Shown here: piece by piece, positions 16,148 to 25,222 of the stretch
Layout of the letters: each line of letters begins with the position of its first letter
Numbering within the stretch: the first letter of the stretch is position 1
From: Nitrospira sp.
GTDB lineage: Bacteria > Nitrospirota > Nitrospiria > Nitrospirales > Nitrospiraceae
Assembly: GCA_015903945.1 (NCBI GenBank)
Contig: JABMDL010000012.1
Location: forward strand, 1-42,509
Direction of reading: 5' to 3'
DNA length: 42,509 bases
Program-made: the position numbers and the translations under genes
Notes under the pieces: generated by a model
Database searches by the model: none
Told to the model about the DNA's origin: nothing
Seen by the model: only the letters and a program-made list of their open reading frames with translations

Positions 16148-16792
16148 TTACTTGGCCTGCAGGAAGGCCAGCACGGCCTCGACTCGGCCATGGACGGACA
16201 GTTTTCGGTAGATGTGGTGCAGGTGGGTCTTGACCGTATCCAGTGACACACACAGATCGTCGGCGATCTCCTTATTGCTTCGACCGATTGCGGCATGGGC
16301 TAAGATCTCGCGTTCACGCTGGGTCAAGTCGGACAGCAAGACGATGTCGTGGCCCGAAGTCTGACTGACTGCCTCCAGCGCACGCCGCGCAAAACGGTCT
16401 GGCATAAAGGGTGACTGAAGATGTTCGCCTCGGGCTGCGGCGCGGATACAACGCAACAGCTCGGGCGAGTCGGCATCTTTGAGCAGATAGCCGAATGCGC
16501 CGGCTTCCACCGCCTCGACGATCCGTGCGTCGTCGTCATGGGCAGACAGCAGCACGACCCGTGTATCGGGCACGCAACTGTGGATCAGCTTGGTTGCCGT
16601 GACTCCATCGCGGCTGGGCATGTCGATGTCCATCAGCACGAGATCGGGCTTGTGGGCGATCGCCAGATGAAAAGCTTTACGCCCGTCCGCGGCTTCGGCA
16701 ATGACTGTGAGATCCCGTTCCCGCTCCAGGAGGGCTCGCAGACTGTGCCGAAACAAGCGGTGCGCTTCAGCGATGAGCAATCTGATAGACAT
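16148..16792 (-). CDS. NarL/FixJ-type response regulator
   Basis: 214 residues. The receiver domain (about 1-120) has the phosphorylation site Asp in 'LVLMDIDMP', Ser in 'LLSAH' and Lys in 'LLKDAD'. The LuxR-type HTH (about 150-212) reads 'LTQREREILAHAAIGRSNKE' then 'IADDLCVSLDTVKTHL'. The N-terminal acidic pocket, usually two acids before His-x-LFR, reads Glu-Ala-His ('IAEAHRLFR'), so one Mg-binding acid is missing. It may still be phosphorylated, or may work constitutively. No histidine kinase is nearby, so it is an orphan regulator. The start has an AGGGG site. Confidence 0.93.
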   Translation of the reverse strand: MSIRLLIAEAHRLFRHSLRALLERERDLTVIAEAADGRKAFHLAIAHKPDLVLMDIDMPSRDGVTATKLIHSCVPDTRVVLLSAHDDDARIVEAVEAGAFGYLLKDADSPELLRCIRAAARGEHLQSPFMPDRFARRALEAVSQTSGHDIVLLSDLTQREREILAHAAIGRSNKEIADDLCVSLDTVKTHLHHIYRKLSVHGRVEAVLAFLQAK

Positions 16793-17196
16793 GCCATACC
16801 CCTACCGGATGTGCGGCTGAACGGTAAGCGAAGCTCATCGGACCACAAGGTCCGATCATCACGTAAGCAGACAACTCAGCGAGATGATTGGGGAGGAACG
16901 AAAGAGAGAGGAGGTCGCATCCGCCACGTCCGTTCCATTGGAGCTGTCTTCCAGGGAGGATCATGGCCGCCACCTCCCAGAGGATGAGGCGGTATTAACA
17001 GAGAAACTCTACGCCCCTCAGATGTGGAGTTCAAGAGGGGATCGTACGGGCGGTCTCCAACATGTTCGCCCACGGACTATTGACTAGCAAGCGGGGGGCA
17101 TGATCCTAGAATGAATCGGATTGTGCTTACAGCGCACTCATGCAAACGGTCTTCACACTATGGTACGTTGCCTGCCTCACATGGAGGAAACCTTTT
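16793..17196. other. Divergent intergenic region
   Basis: About 400 bases between the response regulator (minus) and the small protein starting at 17197 (plus). It is expected to contain both promoters. Short frames here lack ribosome sites and plausible composition. No hairpin or RNA gene is obvious. Confidence 0.45.
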
Positions 17197-17475
17197 ATGG
17201 TGTTCAGACGGCCTGAGCTTGAAAAAGACAATCCGATCGCTTCTCAACCGTATATGGGGCCGCGCAGACGGCGGGCACGGGCTCATGCGATGTTGGAGGA
17301 GGCATCCGCTGAAATGGGTGAGATGAAAGAAGCGTTCCAGGCGTTGACGGACGCGGCGTCTCGGTTCGTGAAAGGTCTGCCGAAATCAAAAACCCCAGCA
17401 AAGAATCTCGCGATGCTACGGGACGCGATCGGCCAGGCTGAGCGGGTGCTGTCGGCTGAAGGCCGGTCCGCTTAA
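17197..17475 (+). CDS. Unknown small basic helical protein
   Basis: 92 residues from ATG 17197, which follows GGAGG by nine bases. An in-frame ATG at 17140 would add a cysteine- and tryptophan-rich leader with no ribosome site. The protein has a basic patch 'MGPRRRRARAHAMLEEA' followed by amphipathic helices. It resembles small nucleic-acid-associated or phasin-like helical proteins only in general character. It overlaps the 3' end of the convergent CHASE2-sigma54 gene by four bases. The function is unknown. Confidence 0.55.
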   Translation: MVFRRPELEKDNPIASQPYMGPRRRRARAHAMLEEASAEMGEMKEAFQALTDAASRFVKGLPKSKTPAKNLAMLRDAIGQAERVLSAEGRSA

Positions 17476-20096
17476 CGCATGGCGAGTCGGTTTGTCCTGA
17501 AGTGGCCCCGCACCAATCTCTCAACCGATGCGAAATGCCGGTCCGGCAGGTTCTTGAACCGGCGTTTGCAGTCGGCCAGGGCTTCCTCGGCCGAGGAGAA
17601 GGGCTCGATGACGGATAGGAGGTGATGGTAGTAATCCATCACTTTGAGTTCGCTGGCCCGCAGATGGCTCGGATCTCCGGCAATCGCCCGCGCGGCTTTC
17701 GTCTGGTCACCGCCTGATTCGACCAGGGCTTGAAAGCAGAGGCCTTTCAGTCGCTGCGTGACGGTGCTCCGATCCCATCCCAAGGCTTTCGCGGCGGCCT
17801 GCATGTCGAATCCATGCTGTCGCAAGCAATTCAACACTGCGGCGTCGCCGGCTGAATCGGGCGGCACGATGGATTTGGCTCGAACATCTCCATTCTCGCG
17901 TCCCATCCCTTCCAGCGCGAACGAATGCTTCGTCAGGATCGGCCCGTCGTTAAGGGCGATCGCCCGCTCGATCGCGTGACGGAGTTCCCTGACGTTGCCC
18001 GGCCAGTGGTGTTCACTCAAGAGTCGTACAGCCTCGTTGGATATCTGCGGTGCCGGTCGGCCCATTTGCTGCGAGATCTCGGCGAGACTCGTCCTGGCGA
18101 TGATGGGGATGTCGCCTTGCCGTTCCCTCAGGGGCGGAAGTTGAAAGACCAATCCCTTCAACCGGAAGTATAGATCCTCTCGGAACCAGCCTTCCGACAC
18201 GCCGCGTCGGAGATTACGGTTCGTGGCAGCCACCACCCGTACATCCACGATGGTCGGTGTGGTGGCACCGACACGGTAGAAGGACTTCTCTTGGAGAATC
18301 CGCAAGAGCTTGCTTTGGTGGTCCAGCCGCAGATCGCCGATCTCATCCAAAAAGATGGTGCCGTGCTGAGCGAGTTCGAAATAACCGCGCCGGTCCGCCG
18401 TCGCGCCGGTGAAGCTGCCTTTCGTGTGGCCGAACAATTCGCTTTCGAACAGCTCCGGCGAAATGGCCGCCATGTTGACGGCGATGAAGGTCTTGCCCGC
18501 TCTTGGACTCAATCGATGGACGGCGCGCGCGAAGAGTTCCTTGCCGGTGCCCGGTTCACCGAGCAGCAAGACTGTAAGTGGCGACTTCGCCCCTCGTTTC
18601 ACGTCGCTGAATATCCGGAGAAGTCCGGGATCCTGTGTGACAATGCCCAATCGGCGGCATTCCTCCCGCAACTGCTCATGCTCGGCGTTGCCCAGGGGAC
18701 TCGACTCAGCCGACGCCGCGCGGAGACCATGGAGCTGCCGCTCTACCTGTTCCAACTGCAACCGGGCTGCCTGTTCCTGTGCCTGCACGTCGACTAACTC
18801 AGTTCGCAGGGTCTCGGCAGTGCGGGAGAGCGCTTGCTGCAGGCCGGTTGAACGGGCTTCTGCTTCTTTTGCTGCTTCCAATTCTTCTTGCAGCGCCTCA
18901 GCGCGGTTTTCCCGGAGGGCCAACGTCTCGCGCACAGCGGCGGAGTCTTGTTGGAGCCGGAGCATATCTTGCTCAAGCAGCAGCAGGCGACGACCTGCCG
19001 CCAGGTGGGTCCAGACGGTGGTGCCGAGCAGCACGAAGATCGACGTGGCCATCGGCAGTGCCACGGGCAAGACGAGATGCCCGCCAGCCAGGATGGCGAA
19101 CGCCAACGCAAGATAGATGGCAACGGCCAGTGCCGTCACAATCACACTGAACGCGCCGCGGAAGCGCAAGAGCCCCCAAGCGATGAGTGTGGCGAGTGCC
19201 AGCGTGACGAGTGTCCTACCGAGGGTTCCCAGTTGGACCATGTGCTGACCGGTCAGCAGACTGTTGAGAAGATGCAGATGTGCAATGACGGGGGAGATTG
19301 GCTGCCCAGTCGGCAATAGCCAGGCGCTTCGCGGGAGAGGATTCGGCAGGATGACGACGACCTTACCTGTGAACCAGCTTGCGAGGGCTGCATCGTCGTG
19401 TCGTTGTACCGCGTCCCACACCGATGAAAGCGGAATCGTGGGGAGGGCGCCGGTCGATCCATCTCCAACCACGTCGAGCAGCCGCACGTCGGTGGTGCTC
19501 CATTCCGCGCCGCTGTTCGGGGCATGCAGGAGGTGCCCGAATGCGGGGATGAGGCGGTCGCCGACCTCCGCGGCGAGGGGGATGGTTCTCACGACGTGGT
19601 CGGCATGTGGTAGGAGCAACACGTGGCCGTGACGCGCCGATGCGAATGGGGCTGTCAGGGGGAGCGGCTCTTCCTCGAAGACGGTCACAACCGGACCCGA
19701 TGATGTGATCGCTTCCAGCAGGAGCGCGTCGCCTGCGGCCCCGCCTCGGTGAACAGGGCCGGCGTGATCTGGGCGATGGTCGAGACCGATGACCTCTGCG
19801 CCGGCCTCATGAGCGGCGGTGATCAGTTGGGCAAGCACCGCCCGGTCCAACGGGCCGATGCCGAACCGATCGTCGCCGGCCTGGTCTCGTGAAACAATCG
19901 CCAGCTTGGGGGTCACTGAGATGGGGGCACGGCGGCTCAACCACGCGTCGTAGAGGGCCCAGTCCAACGCGCTGTAGGTCGCAGGGGCAGCCAGCCAGAC
20001 GAGTCCCGCCAGCGTGCACGCGAGCAGCGCGATCACCGATCCCTGTAAGGGCGGAGAGGCAATGAACAACCGCTGGAGTGCCTTCCAATCAGACAT
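17472..20096 (-). CDS. CHASE2-domain sigma54-dependent transcriptional activator
   Basis: 874 residues. Order: membrane helix (about 20-38), an extracytoplasmic CHASE2 sensory domain (about 45-280), three membrane helices (about 290-365), a long coiled coil (about 370-480) and a sigma54-activating AAA+ domain. The AAA+ domain has Walker A GEPGTGKE (513-520), a GSFTGA loop (560-565, Ser in place of the usual Ala) and Walker B 'IFLDEIGD'. A Fis-type HTH lies at about 750-785, with an unassigned C-terminal domain of about 85 residues. CHASE2 usually sits on kinases or cyclases, so here an outside signal may be passed straight to sigma54 promoters without phosphorelay. The gene follows the TPR lipoprotein gene by five bases, which implies a shared operon and possibly a shared signal. 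Confidence 0.92.
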   Translation of the reverse strand: MSDWKALQRLFIASPPLQGSVIALLACTLAGLVWLAAPATYSALDWALYDAWLSRRAPISVTPKLAIVSRDQAGDDRFGIGPLDRAVLAQLITAAHEAGAEVIGLDHRPDHAGPVHRGGAAGDALLLEAITSSGPVVTVFEEEPLPLTAPFASARHGHVLLLPHADHVVRTIPLAAEVGDRLIPAFGHLLHAPNSGAEWSTTDVRLLDVVGDGSTGALPTIPLSSVWDAVQRHDDAALASWFTGKVVVILPNPLPRSAWLLPTGQPISPVIAHLHLLNSLLTGQHMVQLGTLGRTLVTLALATLIAWGLLRFRGAFSVIVTALAVAIYLALAFAILAGGHLVLPVALPMATSIFVLLGTTVWTHLAAGRRLLLLEQDMLRLQQDSAAVRETLALRENRAEALQEELEAAKEAEARSTGLQQALSRTAETLRTELVDVQAQEQAARLQLEQVERQLHGLRAASAESSPLGNAEHEQLREECRRLGIVTQDPGLLRIFSDVKRGAKSPLTVLLLGEPGTGKELFARAVHRLSPRAGKTFIAVNMAAISPELFESELFGHTKGSFTGATADRRGYFELAQHGTIFLDEIGDLRLDHQSKLLRILQEKSFYRVGATTPTIVDVRVVAATNRNLRRGVSEGWFREDLYFRLKGLVFQLPPLRERQGDIPIIARTSLAEISQQMGRPAPQISNEAVRLLSEHHWPGNVRELRHAIERAIALNDGPILTKHSFALEGMGRENGDVRAKSIVPPDSAGDAAVLNCLRQHGFDMQAAAKALGWDRSTVTQRLKGLCFQALVESGGDQTKAARAIAGDPSHLRASELKVMDYYHHLLSVIEPFSSAEEALADCKRRFKNLPDRHFASVERLVRGHFRTNRLAMR

Positions 20097-20101
20097 AGGT
20101 G

Positions 20102-21361
20102 TCAGCGGAGTCCCAGTTCATCGATCAATGTCTGTGCATCCTGTTCGGGCAGGCCCCTGAGGGCGATTCGGGCCTTTGTGTGATCCGCCTCTACTCCCAA
20201 CCCCTTGGCATAGATACGGGCCAGCGCTTTCTTCGCGGGGGGAAACCCCTCGGTCGCCGTCCTATCGAAACAGATGAGAATGCGGCGATCATGCTGAACC
20301 AAGCCGAGCTCGTTGCCGTTCTCGTACAGCCACGCGAGTTCAGCCTGTGCCGGTGCACTCAGGGCATAGGCTTCCGTCAAGAGTACGGTGAGACCGTCCG
20401 CTGTTTGATTGTTGTGCAGCAGGGTCATGCCGAGTGATGCGTCCGAATCCTGCCTGGTGAGGTTCGGGTATTTATCCCATAACTGGTGACGGTAACGGCG
20501 GAACGCATCCGTTATTTCTTGGCGTCGTTGTTCCGGTTGGTCGACGGCAAATGCGTGGTGGCGAAGCTTCGACAGCGCATCGGCAGCCGGCTGGTAGCCA
20601 AGCGAAGCGGCCCTGCCCCACCAGGTAATCGCGTGCGCGAGATTCTTCTCAACACCCAGTCCCTGTTTGTAGGCGTTGCCGAGAAAGTGTTGTGCTTGCG
20701 GCATGCCGCCAATGGCCGCGTCTTCCATGAACCGGGCCGCCTCCCGCTCGTGATTCGTCAGCTTCAATAAGAGCGCCAGACGGTAACGAGCATCGGGAAA
20801 GTTCGGCTGCAAGGCGAGGGCCTCACGATGGGATTGCATCGCCGCGTTCACATTGCCCAGGGCATAGCGCACGTTGCCGAGGTTGTAGTGGGCCTGGGTC
20901 AGTTCAGGATCGAGCCGCACCGCGTCTTGCAGTGAGACGGCAGCCGATTTCCAGTCTTGTCGAGCCATGAGGAGCACACCCAACTGCACATGGGCCTTAG
21001 CGTCGCTCGGGTCCAGGACAATCGCAGCACGGCATTCGTCGAGCGCCGCGTCGAGGTCGCCGATGCGAGCGAGCCTGTCCGCCAATATGAGCCTGAGGTC
21101 GGTGCGATTGGGAGTCAGGAGGATCGCGTTCCGCAACGTGCTGATCCCCCTCACCGCGTCTTCATGTGCCTGCTCCGGCATGCGGAGAAGCAAGGGGGCG
21201 TTGTTCTCCTCAGGTGCGGAGACGATCTCCGGAGTGAAGACTTCGGGGGCAATGGCGGAAGGCGGAAGGTTCTCGGATATCTGCGCAGACGATAGGCACG
21301 CGGATAACAGGGCGAGGAAGGGAAACAACAGGAGGGTCGCGAGCACCGATTGATGACGCAT
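20102..21361 (-). CDS. TPR/Sel1-repeat lipoprotein
   Basis: 419 residues from ATG 21361, chosen because a signal peptide with lipobox LSAC (Cys22) begins there; an upstream ATG at 21385 would spoil it. After a linker come TPR motifs (about 75-215; for example 'AHVQLGVLLMARQDWKSAAV' and 'AHYNLGNVRYALGNVNAAMQ'). Sel1-like repeats follow ('GMPQAQHFLGNAYKQGLGVE', and later 'FPPAKKALARIYAKGLGVEA'). Such proteins are scaffolds for envelope complexes. Since it directly precedes the CHASE2 activator gene, it may be a periplasmic partner of that sensor. That link is inferred from the operon only. Confidence 0.88.
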   Translation of the reverse strand: MRHQSVLATLLLFPFLALLSACLSSAQISENLPPSAIAPEVFTPEIVSAPEENNAPLLLRMPEQAHEDAVRGISTLRNAILLTPNRTDLRLILADRLARIGDLDAALDECRAAIVLDPSDAKAHVQLGVLLMARQDWKSAAVSLQDAVRLDPELTQAHYNLGNVRYALGNVNAAMQSHREALALQPNFPDARYRLALLLKLTNHEREAARFMEDAAIGGMPQAQHFLGNAYKQGLGVEKNLAHAITWWGRAASLGYQPAADALSKLRHHAFAVDQPEQRRQEITDAFRRYRHQLWDKYPNLTRQDSDASLGMTLLHNNQTADGLTVLLTEAYALSAPAQAELAWLYENGNELGLVQHDRRILICFDRTATEGFPPAKKALARIYAKGLGVEADHTKARIALRGLPEQDAQTLIDELGLR

Positions 21362-21467
21362 GGGAAATGCGCGCCCCCGGTCCATTCTGGAAAGTGGCTT
21401 GTATTATAACACCCGAAATCAACCGGTGGGGGCGGCGGGGATTGCGAAAAGGAGCGGCAGTATGTGC

Positions 21468-21896
21468 TCAGCGCGTCTGGTGAATCGCCTGCTGGATACG
21501 TTGGATGTCGCGACCCAATTCGGTTCCGGTGCGGATCACCGGCTCGTGCGGAACCCGCCATACCGGCTCCAGCGGCGCTGGGTCGTTGGTCAGGCGCGGG
21601 ATGATATGCCAGTGGATGTGGGGAAGTTGATTGCCGAGCAGCTCGTAGTTGATCTTCCTGGCCCCATAGGCTTGCGCGAGCGCGTTGGCGACCCTGTTCA
21701 CTTCCTCCATCAGCTGGATCCGTTCCGTCGGCGCCAAATGGAAGAGCTCCGTGGCGTGACGTTGAAAGACGACGACGGTCCAACCGGCGAAGAATTGGTC
21801 GTCATGGAGATAGGCTTTGGAGAGTCCAAGATCCTCGATGAAATGATCGGCTCTGGGCCAGGTGTGCTGGCAAGCTTTGCAAGACGGATCGGTCAT
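21468..21896 (-). CDS. HIT-family hydrolase
   Basis: 142 residues. The histidine triad is seen in 'LPHIHWHIIPR' near residue 95, preceded by 'YELLGNQ'. HIT proteins hydrolyse or transfer nucleotidyl groups, for example dinucleoside polyphosphates or AMP-lysine. A CxxC near the N-terminus ('DPSCKACQH') may help bind zinc. The start at ATG 21896 is preferred over 21917 because its ATG overlaps the TGA of the upstream gene (ATGA), a sign of translational coupling. It lies in the minus-strand operon before the TPR lipoprotein gene. The substrate is not predictable. Confidence 0.92.
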   Translation of the reverse strand: MTDPSCKACQHTWPRADHFIEDLGLSKAYLHDDQFFAGWTVVVFQRHATELFHLAPTERIQLMEEVNRVANALAQAYGARKINYELLGNQLPHIHWHIIPRLTNDPAPLEPVWRVPHEPVIRTGTELGRDIQRIQQAIHQTR

Positions 21897-22528
21897 GGCC
21901 GATTGGCTTTGCGCCACTCCTCTTCCGTCAACACGCCTTTCTTGATCAACAGTTGGATGAGCTTGTCCATGGGAGTAGGGCCGGACTGCGCCGGCGTTTG
22001 GGCCTGAGTGGGCGGCGCCGGAGATTCCGTACGTTTCGGCTCCGGTGGCGGGCGTTTTTTCCCCAGCACTCGGAAAAACGGTGTGAAAACCGCCACGTAA
22101 TCTTTATTTCTGAGGCGGATGGACACAGGGGGGCTGTCGGTTTGCGGCGCCAGGTCGGGGGCCGTTCCCACGGGGATACGGAAGTACGGTTTGCCGTCGT
22201 CGGTCTGGCCCTCGGCATCCAAGATGTCGAATCGATCGAGAAACAGCTCACCCGTCAATCCTTCCCGGTCTTGGCCGGCCAAGTTGGTGATTTTGTCGAG
22301 TACAATGACCAGTGAGTCGCCGATGATCGGATCGGGGGTCATGTTTCTGACGCTGACGTCGTAGCGATATTCGCTGGTAAAGGTATCGCGGCCTTTCAGC
22401 GTGACGATAGGGCTCACTCGTCCGGTGAAATCCGTGAGCTGGTCGAATGACCCGGCGGAGACTGTGACCGGTTCAACCAAGAACAAGCGGCTGACCAGCG
22501 CAACGAAGATGACGGATCGTGTGGTCAT
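21893..22528 (-). CDS. Unknown secreted protein
   Basis: 211 residues from ATG 22528, chosen because a signal peptide starts there ('SVIFVALVSRLFLVEPVTVSAG'). The in-frame upstream extension is not protein-like. The mature part is beta-rich ('YRYDVSVRNMTPDPIIGDSL'), like an immunoglobulin-type fold. A Pro/Ala/Thr/Gln-rich linker follows, then a C-terminal helix 'MDKLIQLLIKKGVLTEEEWR'. That last motif resembles the short 'LxLLxxKGxLTxxE' module found in some secreted and porin-like proteins. It is the first gene of the minus-strand operon and is coupled to the HIT gene by a four-base overlap. The exact function is unknown. Confidence 0.75.
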   Translation of the reverse strand: MTTRSVIFVALVSRLFLVEPVTVSAGSFDQLTDFTGRVSPIVTLKGRDTFTSEYRYDVSVRNMTPDPIIGDSLVIVLDKITNLAGQDREGLTGELFLDRFDILDAEGQTDDGKPYFRIPVGTAPDLAPQTDSPPVSIRLRNKDYVAVFTPFFRVLGKKRPPPEPKRTESPAPPTQAQTPAQSGPTPMDKLIQLLIKKGVLTEEEWRKANRP

Positions 22529-22700
22529 TCGGGTCTCGTGATCTTTGAAGGTGCTGATTGATAGGGTCAGATGCAGCATAGCAAAGATCGATAGATTCAG
22601 CGAGCACCAGGGGGCATTCGTCGCCTTGACACCCTCTTTCACCCGACGATATTCTCCATGGCGAGCTTGCGCCACCGTGAAGTCTTGTCAAATCTTAACT

Positions 22701-23576
22701 ATGCCAACTCCTGTGACGCCGGCAACTCTTGTGGTTCCCCGCCGGCTCGTCGCCGAATTGATGCGGCTGTACGACTATCCGCATCCGCTGAAACGCGGGA
22801 CGATCATTCGCGGGTACGATCGGGCCCATGCGGTGCGGACAGCCAAGATGTGCGCGGCCGTGGCGGGGCAGCTGGGCCATCCCGCTGATCGAATCTATCA
22901 GTACCAAGTTGCGTGCCTGCTCCATGATGTGAGCCGCGCGGGCCTCGATCGCCGGCTGTTCGGGAAGATCTGGTCGTGGGCGAAGGCCCATGGGATTCCC
23001 ACCAGGCCCCGTGAATGGCGTGCCGTCCATCCCACGACGGTCTATGGCCGGGAGACGGAGGCCTTTTTGTCCCGTTACGGGGCGGATCTGGAGGCGGCCG
23101 GTATTCCGATGACGCCGTGGGCGAAGGAACAGGTCGAGATGCGGTTGGGCCACGCGCGCCGACTGCGCCGCCGCCTGGTGGTGGTCCGTCCCGCCCTTCG
23201 CCGGCTGGGGCTCCGTTGGACCCCATGGATGCGGGACGTGGTGCTCTATTATTACTATCCGGAGAGGTTGGCCAAGGCCAAACCCTGGGTCAAGCAGTTG
23301 GCAGAGATCCTCGTCGCCTGCGAGCAGTTCGAGGCGTACAGTAACCGGCAGCGCGGGCGCGATTACTACGCGCGGAGAAAAGAAACGCTGGCCGATGCTT
23401 TTGCCTATCTCGACAAGCTTGCGAAAGAGGGTATTTTGAGCGGCGACGTCATGAGCGCCCTCCGTGGGCTGGCCGGTGAAGGGACTTTCGATGCCATTCT
23501 GGAAGCGGCCCGTGGATGTCCCTTGACCAACGTAGAGCGGCGCTACTTGCGTCGTCTTACGCCGGGGGGTGGCTGA
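22701..23576 (+). CDS. HD-domain phosphohydrolase-like protein
   Basis: 291 residues from ATG 22701. The HD signature is visible: His43 in 'HAVRTA', then His75-Asp76 in 'ACLLHDVSRAG'. HD proteins bind divalent metals and hydrolyse phosphate esters of nucleotides or second messengers. The rest is helical and strongly basic ('GHARRLRRRLVVVRPALRRL'), which could bind nucleic acid. A Tyr run 'LYYYYPERL' is notable. Its stop overlaps the yjbQ start (TGATG), so the genes are translationally coupled. It opens the long plus-strand run that leads into the proteasome operon. The substrate is unknown. Confidence 0.85.
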   Translation: MPTPVTPATLVVPRRLVAELMRLYDYPHPLKRGTIIRGYDRAHAVRTAKMCAAVAGQLGHPADRIYQYQVACLLHDVSRAGLDRRLFGKIWSWAKAHGIPTRPREWRAVHPTTVYGRETEAFLSRYGADLEAAGIPMTPWAKEQVEMRLGHARRLRRRLVVVRPALRRLGLRWTPWMRDVVLYYYYPERLAKAKPWVKQLAEILVACEQFEAYSNRQRGRDYYARRKETLADAFAYLDKLAKEGILSGDVMSALRGLAGEGTFDAILEAARGCPLTNVERRYLRRLTPGGG

Positions 23577-23998
23577 TGGCCGTCAAGATGGTGCCGTTGC
23601 GAATCGGGATGGCTGGTGGCACGCAGATCGAAAACATCACGAAGCAGGTCTCATCCGCCGTGGCCGAAGCCGGGCCGGTAGCGGGCATTGTGACAGTCTT
23701 TGTCAAACACACGACGGCGTCGGTCATGATTATCGAAGACGAGCCAGGTATCCGCGCCGATACCAAGGTCTTTTGGGACCGGATCGTCCCCGCCAATCCC
23801 CGTTGGCAGCACAATACAATGAATCCCGGTGAAGACAATGGCCATAGCCATCTGCGCGGCCAGCTGCAGGGACCGTCGGTGACGATTCCTTTCGCCGATC
23901 GCACGTTGCTGTTGGGAACGTGGCAGCAGATCGTTGTGGTCGATTTCGACACGCGAGCCAGAAACCGTGAGCTGGTTGTGCAGATTATGGGTGAGTAG
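23576..23998 (+). CDS. yjbQ: YjbQ/UPF0047-family protein
   Basis: 140 residues, the whole length of the UPF0047 family. Conserved segments: 'VFVKHTTASVMIIEDEPG', 'HNTMNPGEDNGHSHLRGQL' with the metal-site histidines, and 'LLLGTWQQIVVVDFD'. The family is annotated as secondary thiamine-phosphate synthase because the E. coli member can rescue thiE mutants; the physiological role is uncertain. Its ATG overlaps the TGA of the HD-domain gene, and htrA starts two bases after its stop, so the three genes form a tight operon. Confidence 0.95.
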   Translation: MAVKMVPLRIGMAGGTQIENITKQVSSAVAEAGPVAGIVTVFVKHTTASVMIIEDEPGIRADTKVFWDRIVPANPRWQHNTMNPGEDNGHSHLRGQLQGPSVTIPFADRTLLLGTWQQIVVVDFDTRARNRELVVQIMGE

Positions 23999-24000
23999 CC

Positions 24001-25131
24001 ATGAGCGATCGGGCACGAGTCTGGGAGATCGGCTTCGCGGTGAGCCTGGGAGTCCTGCTCTCCATCGCGCATGCCGGTGCTGCCGAATGGGGCACCCCCT
24101 TGGGCGCGGCGTATGAGGGGCTTGAAGGCAAACCCCGTCCCGTCTCACCGGCGCCCGCTGAGTTAGGCCCTGACGAGCGGGCGACCATCTCGGTGTTTGA
24201 GCGGGCGACAAAGTCCGTCGTCTTTATCGCGAACACGGCCATCCAGCGAGATTTCTGGTCGCTCGACATCATGGAAGTGCCGCAGGGCTCAGGGTCGGGC
24301 TTCATCTGGAGTAAGCAAGGCTACATCGTCACCAACTTTCACGTGATCTACGGAGCGAGCTCAATCAAGGTCACCCTGGCCGACCGCAGTGAACATCTGG
24401 CCAAGTTGGTCGGCGCCGATCCGGATCATGATCTGGCGGTCTTGCAAATCCAGGCGTCCGACCGTGTGCTGGAGCCGCTGGCCATCGGCGCCTCGCACGA
24501 CTTGCGGGTTGGACAGAAAGTGTTGGCGATCGGCAACCCCTTTGGGCTCGACCATACACTCACGACCGGCGTGGTGAGCGCGCTCGGGCGGACGATCAAG
24601 TCGATGTCGCAGCGGACGATCGAAGGGGTGATTCAGACCGATGCGGCGATCAATCCGGGCAATTCCGGCGGTCCGCTGCTGGACAGTGCGGGCCGCCTGA
24701 TCGGTGTCAATACTCAGATTGTCAGTCCCAGCGGCGCCTATGCCGGGATCGGTTTCGCCGTGCCGGTCGATATGGTCAATCGCATCATTCCGGAACTCAT
24801 CAAGCATGGCAAATTGATCAGGCCTGGAATGGGCGTGTCATTGATTCACGATTCGATAGCCAGTCGGTGGGGTATCAAAGGGCTGGTGATCGGCAAGGTG
24901 TCGCGCGGAGGCAGTGCGGATCGGGCCGGGTTGCGCGGTGTGCGCGAGACCGCCTCCGGGCGTATCGAACTCGGCGATATCGTGGTTGCGGTCGATGGAA
25001 AGCCGGTTGAGACGGTCGACGATCTCATGGATGTGATGGAAAAGTACAAAGTCGGTGATCGAGTGAAAGTGGACGTGGTCAGGAACAATAAGCGGCAGTC
25101 CGTCGACGTGACTCTTCAGGCGGTGAAATAG
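24001..25131 (+). CDS. HtrA/DegP-like periplasmic serine protease
   Basis: 376 residues. A signal peptide (about 1-27, ending 'AHAGA') is followed by a trypsin-like domain with the catalytic triad His114 ('TNFHVI'), Asp144 ('DHDLAVLQI') and Ser222 ('NPGNSGGPLL'). One PDZ domain follows (about 285-370; 'LGDIVVAVDGKPVETVDDLM'). One PDZ domain and this length match the DegS or one-PDZ HtrA type. It would degrade or refold damaged envelope proteins. It closes the HD-yjbQ-htrA cluster directly before the proteasome operon, so envelope and cytoplasmic proteolysis genes lie side by side, though a 400-base gap separates them. Confidence 0.95.
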   Translation: MSDRARVWEIGFAVSLGVLLSIAHAGAAEWGTPLGAAYEGLEGKPRPVSPAPAELGPDERATISVFERATKSVVFIANTAIQRDFWSLDIMEVPQGSGSGFIWSKQGYIVTNFHVIYGASSIKVTLADRSEHLAKLVGADPDHDLAVLQIQASDRVLEPLAIGASHDLRVGQKVLAIGNPFGLDHTLTTGVVSALGRTIKSMSQRTIEGVIQTDAAINPGNSGGPLLDSAGRLIGVNTQIVSPSGAYAGIGFAVPVDMVNRIIPELIKHGKLIRPGMGVSLIHDSIASRWGIKGLVIGKVSRGGSADRAGLRGVRETASGRIELGDIVVAVDGKPVETVDDLMDVMEKYKVGDRVKVDVVRNNKRQSVDVTLQAVK

Positions 25132-25222
25132 GAAATCTGCGGGCCAGTACTCGGCTGATAGGCTGGATTGCGAAACCAACACAGTCCCGCACCTGAAACA
25201 CTGACGGTAGGTGAACGGCTTA

